Source: Phellopilus nigrolimitatus
Taxonomy: Eukaryota; Basidiomycota; Agaricomycetes; Hymenochaetales; Hymenochaetaceae
Direction: 5' to 3'
Assembly (NCBI GenBank): GCA_021029095.1
Contig: JAJOHG010000192.1
Coordinates: 1-48,424 of the forward strand
DNA: 48,424 nt
Below are positions 34,048 to 45,513 of the stretch, in pieces (position 1 is the first letter of the stretch; the number at the start of each line of letters is the position of its first letter). A program made the translations under genes and the position numbers. Below the pieces are notes generated by a model, which saw nothing but the letters and a program-made list of their open reading frames with translations, had not been told where the DNA came from and did not search any database.

Positions 34048-34850
34048 CATCAAGTCAACCGTACCTGCAACGACGCGTTGCAGGCACGCTTCGACTTGAC
34101 CGACACGTAGTAATTAATTCGACTTGCGCGGGCGAGGAAAATAAGGTATTGCGTGCTCAGATAGAGTCTGCTCCTGCATGAAACGAGGGTTTTTTTAAAT
34201 TGTAAGTTATCTCGGTCCTATGAACGGATCGGTTAGTGATAGTTTCTTCCGTATGTATGCTGGTTGGACGCCGTGGTAAGGATGTAACGACTGATGAATT
34301 CGGTGGTCTAAATGTGAAGTGTTCCGTTGACCTTCAAATTGCCATGCTGGAGCATAAATAAATACGGAAATAGACAGGTCGGAAGCAATCCTGTATCGGG
34401 CATGCGTAAGATGTCTTCAGTTCGCTCTTGTTGTGGTAAAAAATGGTCTGGAGGAAAGAAAAGTCGAACATACAATGTACACAACGCCCCGATGATGCTC
34501 ACTTTCCTCCTTAAACTTGGATATCGGCGTTCTTGTCTGGTCATTACTGCAATAAATATCGTGGGAGTTTCATTACTCTTAACCTGTTGGGGTTCGGAAG
34601 AGTCCAAAGAGGAAGAGCAATTCGTCGCGTTCGAGCTCAGAACTAGAGAGGAAGGGAATAGATTTGGAGTGGTAAAGAAAAAGAAATAGGAGGTTTGAGC
34701 AACAATAGCACAGCTTGGCGTTTTCCCAGCTGATCACGAGAAAAGCGATGCACATGTAGTCTTAGCAGCGCCTCAGCTGCCGCAGCTCCTCATACTAAAC
34801 GTCCACAACGTCTGCGACGTCCACTACTTTCTTTCACGCCGTTGCCGACA
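33804..34850. other. Intergenic
   Basis: 33804-34047 is the F-box B promoter, shared with copy A. Beyond it are the palindrome at 34050-34099 and sequence with no recognised gene. A 120-codon frame at 34327-34689 has no features that persuade me it is coding. Confidence 0.5.
34050..34099. repeat. Hyphenated palindrome at the duplication border
   Basis: Inner arms CCTGCAACG / CGTTGCAGG (34064-34072 and 34076-34084) around ACG, plus outer arms TCAAGTC / GACTTGA (34050-34056 and 34093-34099). It could form a cruciform. It begins within a few bases of where F-box unit homology ends. Confidence 0.8.
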
Positions 34851-36791
34851 ATGGGTCTTCGTCCAGCGACGCCGGGCTTCCTCGTGACGCTTATTGCGAC
34901 TATTTTACTTGCCGTAGTCTCGTTCAATGTCCCTCTTCTTAAATCGGTCTACTTCCTCAAGGCCACGCTTACTGTCGAGAACGTCAACGGAACAATCACG
35001 TTAGGCACTTTGGGATACTGTTTAGAGTTGAGTAACAATGGGACGACTTGTACTAAACCAAGTGTTGGCTATGAATTCAGTACGTTTATTTATCCCATCT
35101 ACGAACCCGATTTGTTCTGAAGACTTTTACCTTGAAGACCCCAACGAGCTGCTCGGCGACAGCATTTCTTTCGCTCAAATTCCGACTGTAGTTGTCAAGT
35201 GGATCACTTATGCCCTGTTCCTACATGTAATTGCGCTCTGCGCCGCAGCCTTGTCTGCTTTTTTCGGTCTACTTGCCCATGTCCGCGAGATGTCCATGAC
35301 TTGTTTCTCCAGTTGCATCTCTGGCTTCGCAGCTGTCATCGCTCTTGTCGCCTTCATCTTCGACATCGTCCTTTTCTTCCTGGTCAAGGCGCGCATAAAC
35401 AGTATCAACGGCGGGAGCGCCACAATCGGGAATGCCATCTGGCTCACGCTCGCCGCCTGGGTCCTCCTCTTCTTCAGCGGATGTGTCTACGCGTGCGGGC
35501 GCTGCTGCGCCAGTCGCCGCCCCCGCGGCCCTTCGGATACGGACAACTCATGGATGAACAGGTTCACAGGGCAGAACGCGAACAACGACTATCCGGAGCA
35601 GATGCGGCTCGAGGCCGTTAAGGCGGAAGCTGATCGCAAGGCGCGCCAAAAGAACGAAATAGGGCTCCCTGCGTTCCCTTCCGAAAATGAAGTCACGAAG
35701 CCACTCAATTCGAAGGCGCAGTATCTCGAAGAGAGCGACGATGAAGGCGCATCTCCGTATATGGACAATGGTGGTGTGGCGGGTCCTAGGCGGCAAGGGA
35801 GTGCCGCGCAGAGTGGGTACAGAGGCGGCTATGCGCAAGCTCCTCCAGGGACGAGTGCAATGGACGAGTATTATTCGCCCACTCGGACTGAGGCAAACAT
35901 AGGATACCCTCCGAACCGCCAGTATGCTGGCAGCTCGAGATCGCCTCCACCGTCATCGCACACTCAGTCGTTGTACAGCACGGCACCGACTGCGGCAGCT
36001 ACGCCAGCACCACCCACGCCTGCCCCTTATCCAAATGCCGCTGGACTGGGTGCGCATTCGCAGTATCCCAGCGCCCAGGAATATGGACACACCGCCGGCG
36101 GTACAACTTGTGAGAATGATCTTCTTGGTCGTAGAAAAACATAGACCTAACTTCGTTTTCTATAGATCACTCAGCAATCTCGTCCGACCATCAACAATAC
36201 CCTTCTGCTTATTCTCAATATAACGATCCTTACTCACAACATGGTCAGCCCCAATCGGCATTCAACGCCGACACATACAATCAGACTGGGGCCATTGGCG
36301 TCGCCGTCCCATATGCTACCCCAACTCCGCCGCCCTTGCATTCAAGGTCGCCGCCGCCTCGTCAAGCAACGCAACCTTTCGCGGCCGATGCTCCGGCCTC
36401 GCAATACTATACGTCGCCGCAGGGCACCGCACCAGGTCAGCTAGCGCACGGCGACTACTACGGGTTCGGCGGCGCCCAGAGGTCGCCCGAGCGTAGCTAC
36501 ACGCTCGGCGGTGGGGGATATGGCGGGAACGTCGTGCCCGACAACTCTGCGGTGTATGGCGCACCGCACGGCTCGCCATCGCCCATGCCGGCGATTAACA
36601 CGAACGTCGTTGCGCACCAGACGTCTACGTCGCCGGGTCCGATGGGCCCGCGAAGCCCTGCGGGGTACGGTGCGCCGACGTACGCGCCGCCGCAATCGCA
36701 ATCGCAACATAGCCAGTCGTACGAGGATGGTCCGCCTGGGTACGAGGCGGGGCCAGCACAGCCGGCGGGGCAGTGGAATGCGAAGAGGTAG
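34851..36791 (+). CDS. RIM9: PalI/Rim9 (SUR7-PalI family) pH-response membrane protein
   Basis: Three exons, 34851-35079, 35138-36109 and 36166-36791, give 608 residues. The first 210 residues have the four-span PalI/SUR7 layout: TPGFLVTLIATILLAVVSFN at the N-terminus, an extracellular loop with GTLGYCLELSNNGTTCTKPS (two Cys), and three later spans (ITYALFLHVIALCAAALSAF, FAAVIALVAFIFDIVLFFLV, AIWLTLAAWVLLFFSGCVYA), ending in a CGRCC motif. The long cytosolic tail is rich in Gly, Pro, Ser, Gln and Tyr. In fungi PalI/Rim9 helps deliver the pH sensor PalH/Rim21 to the plasma membrane, upstream of PacC/Rim101. An alternative acceptor at 35122 is also in frame and would add five residues. Confidence 0.88.
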
Positions 36792-37490
36792 CTCAAATGG
36801 AGCCCAAACTATTTGAATAGCCTCGGACCTTGACGTTTTTATGACCGTTGCAGATGACAACTCCACGCCGTCTTTTACGTTGAGCGTATTGTAACTTATT
36901 TGTTATGGCGAGGTTATGGCGAGATTCAGTTGTGCAGTTCATCATGATACCATGGACAATTCGTTTTCGCGTATTTGTTTAGTTTTTCTTGCTACCAATG
37001 TATTATATTAGTTGCTGGGCATGTTGCCTAGTTGATTATCGGCCGAGTGCAACGGTATACGAAGCTCCTTTATCTAAGGGGGGAAAGTCTACCGCAAACT
37101 CTTTATAGTCTGTCCTGAATTCTTTATTCTTCATGCAATTAGAGAGATAATCTGAGACAATTGTATCTAGCGCACGGTTCTACCCCGCGTTCTCAGATTA
37201 AGCCTCCTCCTCAGTTCTGTAGAACCGTTAAGTAGAAGTGTGGAACTACCCACAAGATTGTTTATTTTTACTTCATAAGCATAACAAGACGACGTGCAAT
37301 CGCGCAGGACTAACGTAAGACTAGGATGTATACGAGTATATGAAGACATCGCAGACACACCAGAACCTTTTCATTCTATACTGAATGCCTGACCAAACGA
37401 CCGACACGAGGCTGTGACAACTTCCTTCGAATTAAATCCTTGAACTTCAGACTTGGTGGAAGGCACAGAATGCCATCATCCTGCTTTGAA
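36792..37490. other. Convergent 3' intergenic
   Basis: AT-rich 3' flanks of PalI and agmatinase. No gene seen. Confidence 0.5.
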
Positions 37491-39275
37491 TCAAAACTCA
37501 TCCTTCACTGTGCTCAGCCGACTTTGTTCGTCGCCTTTGCTCGTTGACACGGGCTTCGCGCCCGGCGGCGCATTAGTGAGCATCATCGCAAGGAAGTCGT
37601 GCACGATGTCGGCTGCAGCGATTCCAGTGATCTCGGCTGCACATCGTCTTGGTAAACTCACGCCGTCGAAGTAGGATATAAAGAGAACAGAGATGGCATA
37701 CCATGGTCGTAGCTTGGAGCGACTTCCACGACGTCAGCACCGCTGGAAAATTGTCGTTAGTATTTTTGACGGGAGAGTGACAAACCGAAACATGAAACGT
37801 ACACGAAATTCAAGCCCGCGAGACCTCGAAGTATGCGTTTCACCTCTCGTGTCGTCCAGCCGCCCGCTTCAGGCGTTCCAGCTACGAAGAGTAGAGAAGA
37901 TAATAATCAATCCTTGGCAAATCAAAATCAGGCGAGTGTACTTACTCGCAGGAGCGAGTCCGGGATCTGAAAATTCGGTTAAATTATTTATTGGTCAGAG
38001 CGTCCTTTCTCCAAGCTGAGCAAAAGAAATTAAGGGCGGACCGATTACATCTATATCCAAGCTTCAAAAGCAGTCAATGTGTTTTTTATGGTGTAAAATG
38101 ATTGAAAAAGAAGTACCTCAAGTAAACTGGAGTGTCTCCGACCCTCGCTCGGATCCGCTTGATGATCTCTGGTATCCCGAGGTCATCAATGTCGTCCGAG
38201 CTGATCACCTGGAAACCAACGGCATCATCGTTTTCGATGTCCCCAGGCCCCTTGAAAACATAAATTTGAATATCCTTAAATATCCCTCAAAATACGAGGA
38301 CCGCACAACGTACGAACATCTTGCAGCGAATGCCCGCATGCACGCACTTGCTAGACATGAGCCCCTCTTCAGCGGCGAGGAAGAAGAAAGTGCCATGAGT
38401 GACGCGCGACTGCTCCGTCACCGAGCCCGGGTAGACCGCCCAGGTGTCGAGGTGTGCATCGAAGTGGATGACAGATATCGGTCCGTATACCTTATGTAGC
38501 GCGCGTAGGATAGGGAGTACAATTGTATGATCACCTCCCAGGCTTGCAGTGCACGGGAAACCGATGAGTACCCCGTAAAAAGGGAAAGGAGTGTAGACCG
38601 TTCACCTAATTAGACGCGGATGCTCCTTGCCGTCCAGCGCGATGGCCTTGGTGCCAACGCTGCCGAAGGAAGACACATTCGAGACCGGACGTGCCAGGAG
38701 CGTCGAGTAAGCGACTTCCATCTGGTCGACTGCCAGTGCGTTATCGAATGGGGAGATAGGCACCTGCAATTCCATGAGCGAAAATGTACATCAACTGCAG
38801 AATGCTAGACGAAGCGCGGCTCACGTCACCACAGTCGACAACCTTCGAGCCGAGCATATATGGATCGATGCCCCACGACAAAGTATACCCACGACCCTCC
38901 CTCTGCCTTCTCGCACCCGATCGGATTGCAAAGGGACCGAACCTTGCACCCGGGCGATAGGTCACACCAGTATCGAAAGGCATGCCAAGGATGGCAACGT
39001 CAAACAACGTCGCAGCCTATAGCTCGTCAATTTACTTCCAGATTTTATGGGTGAGAATCTGGTCGATTTACCTCGGTGTCCTCGAGACATCGCACGTATG
39101 TGAGATGGGAGAACGAGAGCGGGCCCGAAAATGCCTGGTCGATCTGTTTGCCGTACTTTTTCGTCCATTGCTCCGAGTCTTTTACTGCGAGGTCATCATG
39201 CTCGAAATACGCTTGACCGTGGTGGGCCTTCGCCGCTGTAGAGAGTAAAAAAAAAAGGATAAGTTGACTGAACAT
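37491..39275 (-). CDS. Agmatinase (ureohydrolase family), secretory-type
   Basis: Hydrolyses agmatine to putrescine and urea, using two Mn ions. Ten exons: 39275-39072, 39016-38825, 38763-38606, 38542-38314, 38250-38117, 38061-38042, 37966-37946, 37881-37803, 37742-37702, 37636-37491. They total 1224 bases, 407 residues. All metal ligands are present: SLGGDHTIVLPILR, VIHFDAHLDTW and SLDIDVIDPGLAPATGTPEA. ILGMPFDTGVTYRPGARFGP and VEVAPSYDHAEITGIAAADI are diagnostic of agmatinase rather than arginase. The N-terminus MFSQLILFFLLSTAAKA looks like a signal peptide, as in many fungal agmatinases, so the enzyme may be secreted or vacuolar. A T-rich tract ending in CTACAG inside the signal-peptide region could alternatively be an intron acceptor, leaving the start slightly uncertain. 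Confidence 0.92.
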
Positions 39276-39590
39276 GGGAAAGATAAGGAGATACACACAC
39301 TATCTGTGTTTTATACTTGCCCATACAACAGAAGCAAGAGAGCGAGTGAATGTATGCACCACGAGGTTTATCTAAGCTAGCCGCCCCTAAAGCGAATATC
39401 GATAACCCCCATTGCCCCGAGAAAAATTGCTTGCTCACCATCCCCTCCCCCGAGTCTCGTCGCGGCACCATCCCCTGTCTCGACTCCGACTCTATCCACC
39501 ACTTGCTCTTAAGCACATAATTTTGCGCCCAGTGCGCCCTGCAATCCTCTCAGCCCTTTTTGTTTTTGTCTTCTAAAAAGCCTAGACACC

Positions 39591-42515
39591 ATGGTGTATG
39601 TTCTTTTTCAGCATTTCTTCGCTGCTGATGGCACTGACCAATGCTCGACGACACCGACGATATGTGTAGTAACTTCACTACAGATCAGGTCCGTGAACTT
39701 ATGGACAAGCCGACTAACATTCGTAACATGAGTGTTATCGCCCATGGTGAGTTTTACATTGCTGATCGTCTGAGGTGACTATATGCCTCTCTGACAACCT
39801 CCTTCTATGCGCATACAGTCGACCACGGAAAATCCACCCTCACGGACTCCTTAGTCTCCAAGGCTGGTATCATTGCCTCAGCCAAGGCGGGTGAGGTGCG
39901 TTTCACCGACACAAGGCAAGACGAAAAGGACCGTGGAATCACCATCAAATCCACTGCTATCTCGATGTACTTCGAGGTCTCCAAGGAGCATGTTGGCGCG
40001 ATCAAGCAAAAGACCGAAGGTATGTTTGAATGGTTGCCGACATCTCGTTCTGCATCGTTGTCTCATTTCTGGCTTTTTCTCTCATTACAGGCCCCGAGTT
40101 CTTGATCAATCTGATTGACTCGCCTGGACACGTCGACTTCTCGTCTGAGGTCACGGCCGCTCTCCGTGTCACTGATGGTGCGCTCGTCGTCGTCGACTGT
40201 ATCGAAGGTGTCTGCGTCCAGACAGAGACCGTACTGCGCCAGTCGCTGGCTGAGCGTATCAAGCCTGTTCTTGTCATCAACAAGGTCGATCGTGCCCTCC
40301 TCGAGCTCCAGGTCAACAAGGAAGATCTTTTCCAAACCTTCTCGCGTACCATCGAGTCGGTGAACGTTGTCATTTCCACCTACCACGATCCCGTGCTCGG
40401 TGATGTTCAGGTCTACCCCGACCAGGGTACCGTTGCCTTTGGTTCAGGTCTTCACGGATGGGGCTTCACTCTCCGCCAATTTGCGGTCCGCTATGCGAAG
40501 AAGTTCGGTGTCGACATGGACAAGATGATGGCCAAGCTCTGGGGTGACAATTTTTTTAACCCTGCAACGAAGAAATGGTCGACCAAGTCGACTGATGCTG
40601 ATGGCAAACCGCTCGATCGTGCCTTTAATATGTTTGTGCTCGACCCGATCTACAAGATATTCGATGCCGTCATGAACTTCAGGAAAGAGGAGGTCTTCAC
40701 CATGCTTCAGAAACTCGACGTCGACCTCAAAAGCGATGAGAAGGATCTCGAGGGCAAGGCACTCCTCAAGGTCTGCATGCGCAAGTTCCTCCCCGCCGGT
40801 GAGGCCATGTTGGAGATGATCGTCATCAATCTCCCCTCCCCCGCTACGGCTCAGCGCTACCGTTGTGAGACTCTCTACGAGGGCCCGATGGACGATGAGT
40901 CTGCCATTGGTATTCGTGACTGTAACCCGAAAGGCCCTCTGGTCCTCTACGTTTCGAAGATGGTGCCGACCTCTGATAAGGGTCGCTTCTACGCCTTCGG
41001 TCGTGTCTTCTCTGGTACTGTTCGTTCTGGTCCCAAGTATCGTATTCAAGGCCCGAACTACCTGCCGGGAAAGAAGGACGATCTCTTTATCAAATCGGTT
41101 CAGCGCACGGTTCTCATGATGGGTAGCTACATCGAGCCCATTGAGGACTGTCCTGCCGGCAACATCATCGGTCTCGTGGGTGTTGACCAGTTCCTGCTCA
41201 AGAGTGGTACAATTACTTCGAGTGAAACGGCGCACAACATGAAGGTTATGAAGTTCTCTGTGTCGCCCGTTGTTCAGATCGCCGTCGAGGTTAAGAACGC
41301 CGCTGACCTTCCCAAGCTTGTCGAAGGTCTCAAGCGTCTCTCGAAGTCCGACCCGTGCGTGCAGGCATGGATTAACGAGAATGGTGAGCATATTGTCGCC
41401 GGTGCCGGTGAGTTGCACCTCGAGATTTGCCTAAAGGACCTCGAGGAGGACCACGCTGGTGTTCCGCTTAGGAGGTCCGACCCCGTTGTCCCTTACCGTG
41501 AAACCGTCAAGGCGGAATCCACGATCGTCGCGCTCTCGAAGTCGCAAAATAAGCACAATCGTCTGTATGTCAAGGCGCTGCCCATCGATGATGAGCTGTC
41601 GAAGGCGATCGAGGACGGCAAAATAGCCGCACGTGACGACTTCAAGGCACGTGCACGTATCCTCGCGGATGAGTACGGTTGGGACGTCACGGACGCCCGC
41701 AAGATCTGGTGTTTCGGCCCGGAGACTACTGGCCCGAACTTGCTCGTTGATGTCACCAAGGGTGTGCAGTATCTCAACGAAATCAAGGACTCGTGTGTTG
41801 CCGGTTTCCAATGGGCGACCAAGGAAGGTGTCTGCGCAGAGGAGAACATGCGTGGTGTTCGGTTCAACATCCTCGATGTAACGGTAAATATTTGTCATCG
41901 CCTTTCCACTTTTTCATCGGATACTTATGGTGGTTTACCAGCTCCACGCCGATGCTATCCACCGTGGTGGTGGGCAGGTCATCCCGACCACCCGCCGTGT
42001 GTGTTACGCCGCATGCTTGCTCGCAACGCCGGGTCTCCAGGAGCCCGTGTACCTCGGTACGTTACCTTTTTTATTACTTCTCTTCATCTCTTATGATAGT
42101 TACTCCTATCTACAGTTGAGATTCAGTGCCCCGAGAACGCGATCGGTGGTATCTACAGCACGTTGAACAGGCGTCGTGGCCAGGTCTTGTCGGAAGAACG
42201 GCGCGCAGGCACACCAATGTTCACAGTCAAGGCGTACCTGCCCGTCAACGAGTCATTCGGTTTCAATGCCGATCTGCGCAAGAACACTCAGGGCCAAGCC
42301 TTCCCGCAGTCCGTGTTCGACCATTGGGAAATCATGAACGGCTGTATGTTCTCTTCTACTTCTTATATGTTTGAAATCATTGTTACTCACTATCTTTTCT
42401 TCCAGCTCCTCTGGACAAGGGCGGCAAGCTCGAGGAGCTCGTGAGGAGCATTCGTATCCGCAAGGGGCTCAAGCCGGATATCCCTTCCCTCGACACCTAC
42501 TACGACAAGCTGTAA
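39591..42515 (+). CDS. EFT1: Translation elongation factor 2
   Basis: GTPase that moves tRNA and mRNA through the ribosome. Exons 39591-39595, 39670-39746, 39819-40019, 40091-41883, 41942-42056, 42116-42343 and 42406-42515 add up to 842 residues, the same length as yeast EF-2. The first coding exon holds only ATGGT, a common arrangement in fungal EF-2 genes. GTPase boxes are [28 protein letters not shown] and VINKVDRA. The diphthamide loop near the C-terminus reads [12 protein letters not shown] with the target His present. The protein ends in YYDKL. Codon use is visibly biased to C-ending codons, as expected for a very highly expressed gene. A pyrimidine-rich leader (CTTTTTGTTTTTGTCTTC) precedes the start. 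Confidence 0.98.
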
Positions 42516-43018
42516 TTGGCCTTACCGCGTCCAGCGTCTTACGATTTCCGGGAAGAAGACCATATTGTTGTCCGCCGCAGTCCAAGCAAGATCCATTTCC
42601 CTTGTATTTTGTTGTTGTTTCAACCATACAATCCCCGTCAGCAATAGCTAAAACGAAAGTATGATTTGTAATTGTTCTAAGATGACAACAATGTTGTACT
42701 ATTTGTGCTTTCCGTTGTAAAGTTGTCGCACAAATTTGAAGGTATCGGAGTCTGAGTCTGAATCAGTGCCAATGGGAACCATTCTCGATTTTGCGGTTCC
42801 GTAAATGTCTTGAAGCGGGCTGTCAAAATTCAACTTGACTCGAAGATCTCGGATCCGTGAATGTTATGAGTACATAGTTAGTATATAATAAAGAACTAAC
42901 TACTGACAGAATCTCTGCTCTCTGATTCTTCTTCGCATCTTATTTCAGCATATATACATATGTATATACACCCACCATCTCCAACAATCAAGACATTTCA
43001 GTGATTCCCTTCCAAGCA
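42516..43018. other. Intergenic with an 18-base AT palindrome
   Basis: Holds the EF-2 3' UTR and the kinase-like gene promoter. A perfect palindrome, TATATACATATGTATATA, lies at 42951-42968, about 50 bases before the ATG; it may be a promoter element or simple AT sequence. Confidence 0.55.
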
Positions 43019-44261
43019 ATGTCCCTCAACGCGCGCTCCCTAGACTCTGAACTCGACCTTTCCGACCCCAGTGACGTCCTCGCGTACCTCGCAGACACTC
43101 CCTTCGCAAGCACGCGTGCGGAACGGCTGTCTGGAGGGAACGCAAACTTCATATTCCGTTTGTACCTTGCGACACCGTTCGAGGGCAAGGCGACGCTCGT
43201 GCTGAAACACACAAAGCCATGGATAGCGATGGATAAAACTTTCAAATTCGCCGTAGAGCGTCAGGTGAGAGGAATTTTGCTTTGATATTGTACCAATTCT
43301 TGAAGGAAATATATCGTATCTATTTTCTTGGTTGAAGGATTTCGAAGCCGAATGCCTGAAGCACGTCAAAGCTATCCTACCCATCGACGCACTTGCGACC
43401 GTGCCCGCACTGCACCGTCACGACTCCGTTGCGCGCGTGCTCATCATGGACGATTGTGGGCTCCGTGCGCGCACGCTCAAGGACCTCCTGCGTGATGTTA
43501 GCGCACCACTTTCCGAGAGCGCCGCGCTTACCATCGGAGACGCGCTTGGCACGTTCCTGGCCACAGTGCACACGCGCGGAAGTGCAGACCACGCGCTTCT
43601 CGACGCGGTGGGAGCGAACGAGGAGGGGAAGAACGTGAGCGCCTGGGTGACGTACGGGCAGGTCGTCGAGACGCTCAAAGGCGAGGGCAAGAGCGCAGGT
43701 AAGGTCGACCCGCCACTCATGAACGCGGCCGAGCTTTCTGAGGAGGATGTCGCGGATATCGGAATGCTCGCCGCCTCGACGGCACAGGCGATCCGCGACG
43801 CGCAGGCGACGTTCACGATGGGCGACTTTTGGACGGGAAACATTGTTGTATGTCTGGACAACGATGGCCAGCGCGTTGAGCGCATCTTCGTCATTGATTG
43901 GGAGATGGCAAAGCCTGGTCTTCCGTTCCTCGATTATGCCCAATTCACAGCAGAAATGCATACATTGGGCCGGTTCTATTCGCACTCGACTGAGAGAGTG
44001 GACGGAGCGCTAAAAGCATACGCAGCAGCGTATAGGAACGCCGCTCAAGTCGACGAGGAGTACGTGCGAGGCGCGGCGGCGCATCTGGGGGTGCATTTAG
44101 TCGTATGGACACCAAGAGCGGGATGGGAACCAAAGGAGAAGACGAGGGAGGTCGCGAAGGAGGGAGCTGAGTATCTATTGAGAAGTAAACGAGGGGATAT
44201 GGATTGGCTGAAAACTTCTGTCGTCGGGGATCTATTCATCAAACCTGATGCAAACAATTAA
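43019..44261 (+). CDS. APH-family small-molecule kinase
   Basis: Two exons, 43019-43264 and 43338-44261 (intron ends in AAG, phase 0), give 389 residues. The fold is that of aminoglycoside phosphotransferase and methylthioribose-kinase-like enzymes. The N-lobe has LSGGNANFIFRL and TLVLKHTKPW (the ATP-binding Lys is in LKH). The catalytic loop is FTMGDFWTGNIVV, where the HGD of classical members is MGD. FVIDWEMAKPG supplies the metal-binding Asp (DFG equivalent). The sequence GDFWTGN is typical of a fungal subgroup annotated as phosphotransferase or choline-kinase-like. The substrate is unknown; a methylthioribose or choline-type metabolite is possible but not shown. The C-terminus LFIKPDANN has no targeting signal. 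Confidence 0.85.
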
Positions 44262-44330
44262 AGATATCCGGAATCACGGGTGTCATCGAGAATATACAAA
44301 TTTGGAGTTTAACGGAAATATGAAGCTCCA

Positions 44331-45366
44331 TCATCGGTTGTAGAGGGCTCGCGACCTCCTCAAAGGTACAATCTCCCATGCCCTCCTCTTCCTAGTTGCC
44401 TCAGTCGGGTTCTCACCCTCACTCACGGCTACCACACGCACTCTGCGCATCAGTTCAGGCGAGTCATCCGCCTCCTCCTCCGCTCCCCTATCTTCTTCGA
44501 GAACCTCGTCTTCGCGCAAATCAATATCACTATTATAGACTTCCTGGATAGTAGCCTTAGGCCCACCGCCGAACATGGAAGTAAGTGGTGAGAGCGGATT
44601 GACGATGGCGGTGGTGAAAACGTCGGACGCGTTCTCAAAAACACTTCGAGGTTTGCGGAGGGGCACGGAGGAGAGCAAGTAAGACTTCTGGCGCCAGGTA
44701 GCAGAAGGAGGGGAGTTTTGCTCGAGAGGAGGATAGGAAGGGTCGCATTGGAAGCGGACAAGAATCTCTTTAGACGACGAAGAGTACCAGAATTGTGGAA
44801 GTGGATGAGAGAAGGCGTTCGGATAGGGATAGGACATTGGTCGCCTGTGCCGCAAAATGAGGCGCCCGCCTGATGAGACGCCTTTCTTGAGCGTCACCAT
44901 TATCCACTACTATAGGAGCTGTATACAAATACCTTCGATATCAATAGCGTGGCCAGATTGTCTTGAGCACAGAGCTCCCGACGTGTCGATGAAGAAAACC
45001 TGTCCAAATCAATGTTATAATTCTCGGACCTCGGTATTCTCGGGACTGGACCCACTTGATTGTCTGCCTCTAATTTCCGGAACCCTTTCCTTGCAGGATG
45101 AGTCACTCCACATTAATCTGATGGAGAATTTGCGACCCACCATCTACTAAAGATGATTCCTTCTCTGGCCATAATATTATTTCTGCGCTATCCTCGACGT
45201 CATCTTGCTCGACATCCAGTAGTTTCCCGGTTGCAAGAGATCTGATGACAAAATAGCCAGGAGGAAAGCCATAGTTTGTTTCTGCTGCAGCAGAAAAGAT
45301 TGAAGGGGTGTATGGAGGTGGGTCCGGTGGGTTCGACGACGGCGGCGGGCTCGACTCGGAGTTCAT
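44331..45366 (-). CDS. Conserved basidiomycete protein with a beta-trefoil-like N-terminus, function unknown
   Basis: Four exons, 45366-45141, 45063-45056, 44999-44933 and 44869-44331, give 279 residues. The second exon is only 8 bases; it supplies D-N-Q in the run DDNQVFFIDTSGALC and is the only join I found that keeps both frame and the expected residues. The N-terminal 150 residues have blocks spaced like a ricin-type trefoil: GYFVIRSLATGKLLDVEQDD, IILWPEKE, FFIDTSGALCSRQSGHAIDI, RLILRHRRPMSYPYPN. The C-terminal half is acidic (DIDLREDEVLEEDRGAEEEA), ending in VPLRRSRALYNR. I know of similar predicted proteins in mushroom genomes but of no assigned function. It is divergent from the DCAF11-like gene, with 147 bases between ATGs. 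Confidence 0.8.
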
Positions 45367-45513
45367 GGCAGTGATAAAGCAAGCAGTGCGCCGATCACTG
45401 CACACGCGTGCCGACCTATTGACGTCGTCGGCATTCGGCGCATTAGTGAGCTCTTGCTAATCGAGGTGCGAACGGCTTGTTTCTGCTCTCTCACATCCTT
45501 GCCAGCTATCGAC
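45367..45513. promoter_or_regulatory. Short divergent promoter
   Basis: A 147-base interval between the ATGs of the trefoil-like gene (minus) and the DCAF11-like gene (plus). No TATA box recognised. An upstream in-frame ATG-like codon for the minus gene at 45405 exists but leaves almost no promoter, so I prefer 45366. Confidence 0.5.

Noticed and set aside
34327..34689. A 120-codon open frame between the F-box B promoter and PalI
   Set aside because: No family resemblance, no supporting codon bias, and it ends in a lysine run from an A-rich tract.
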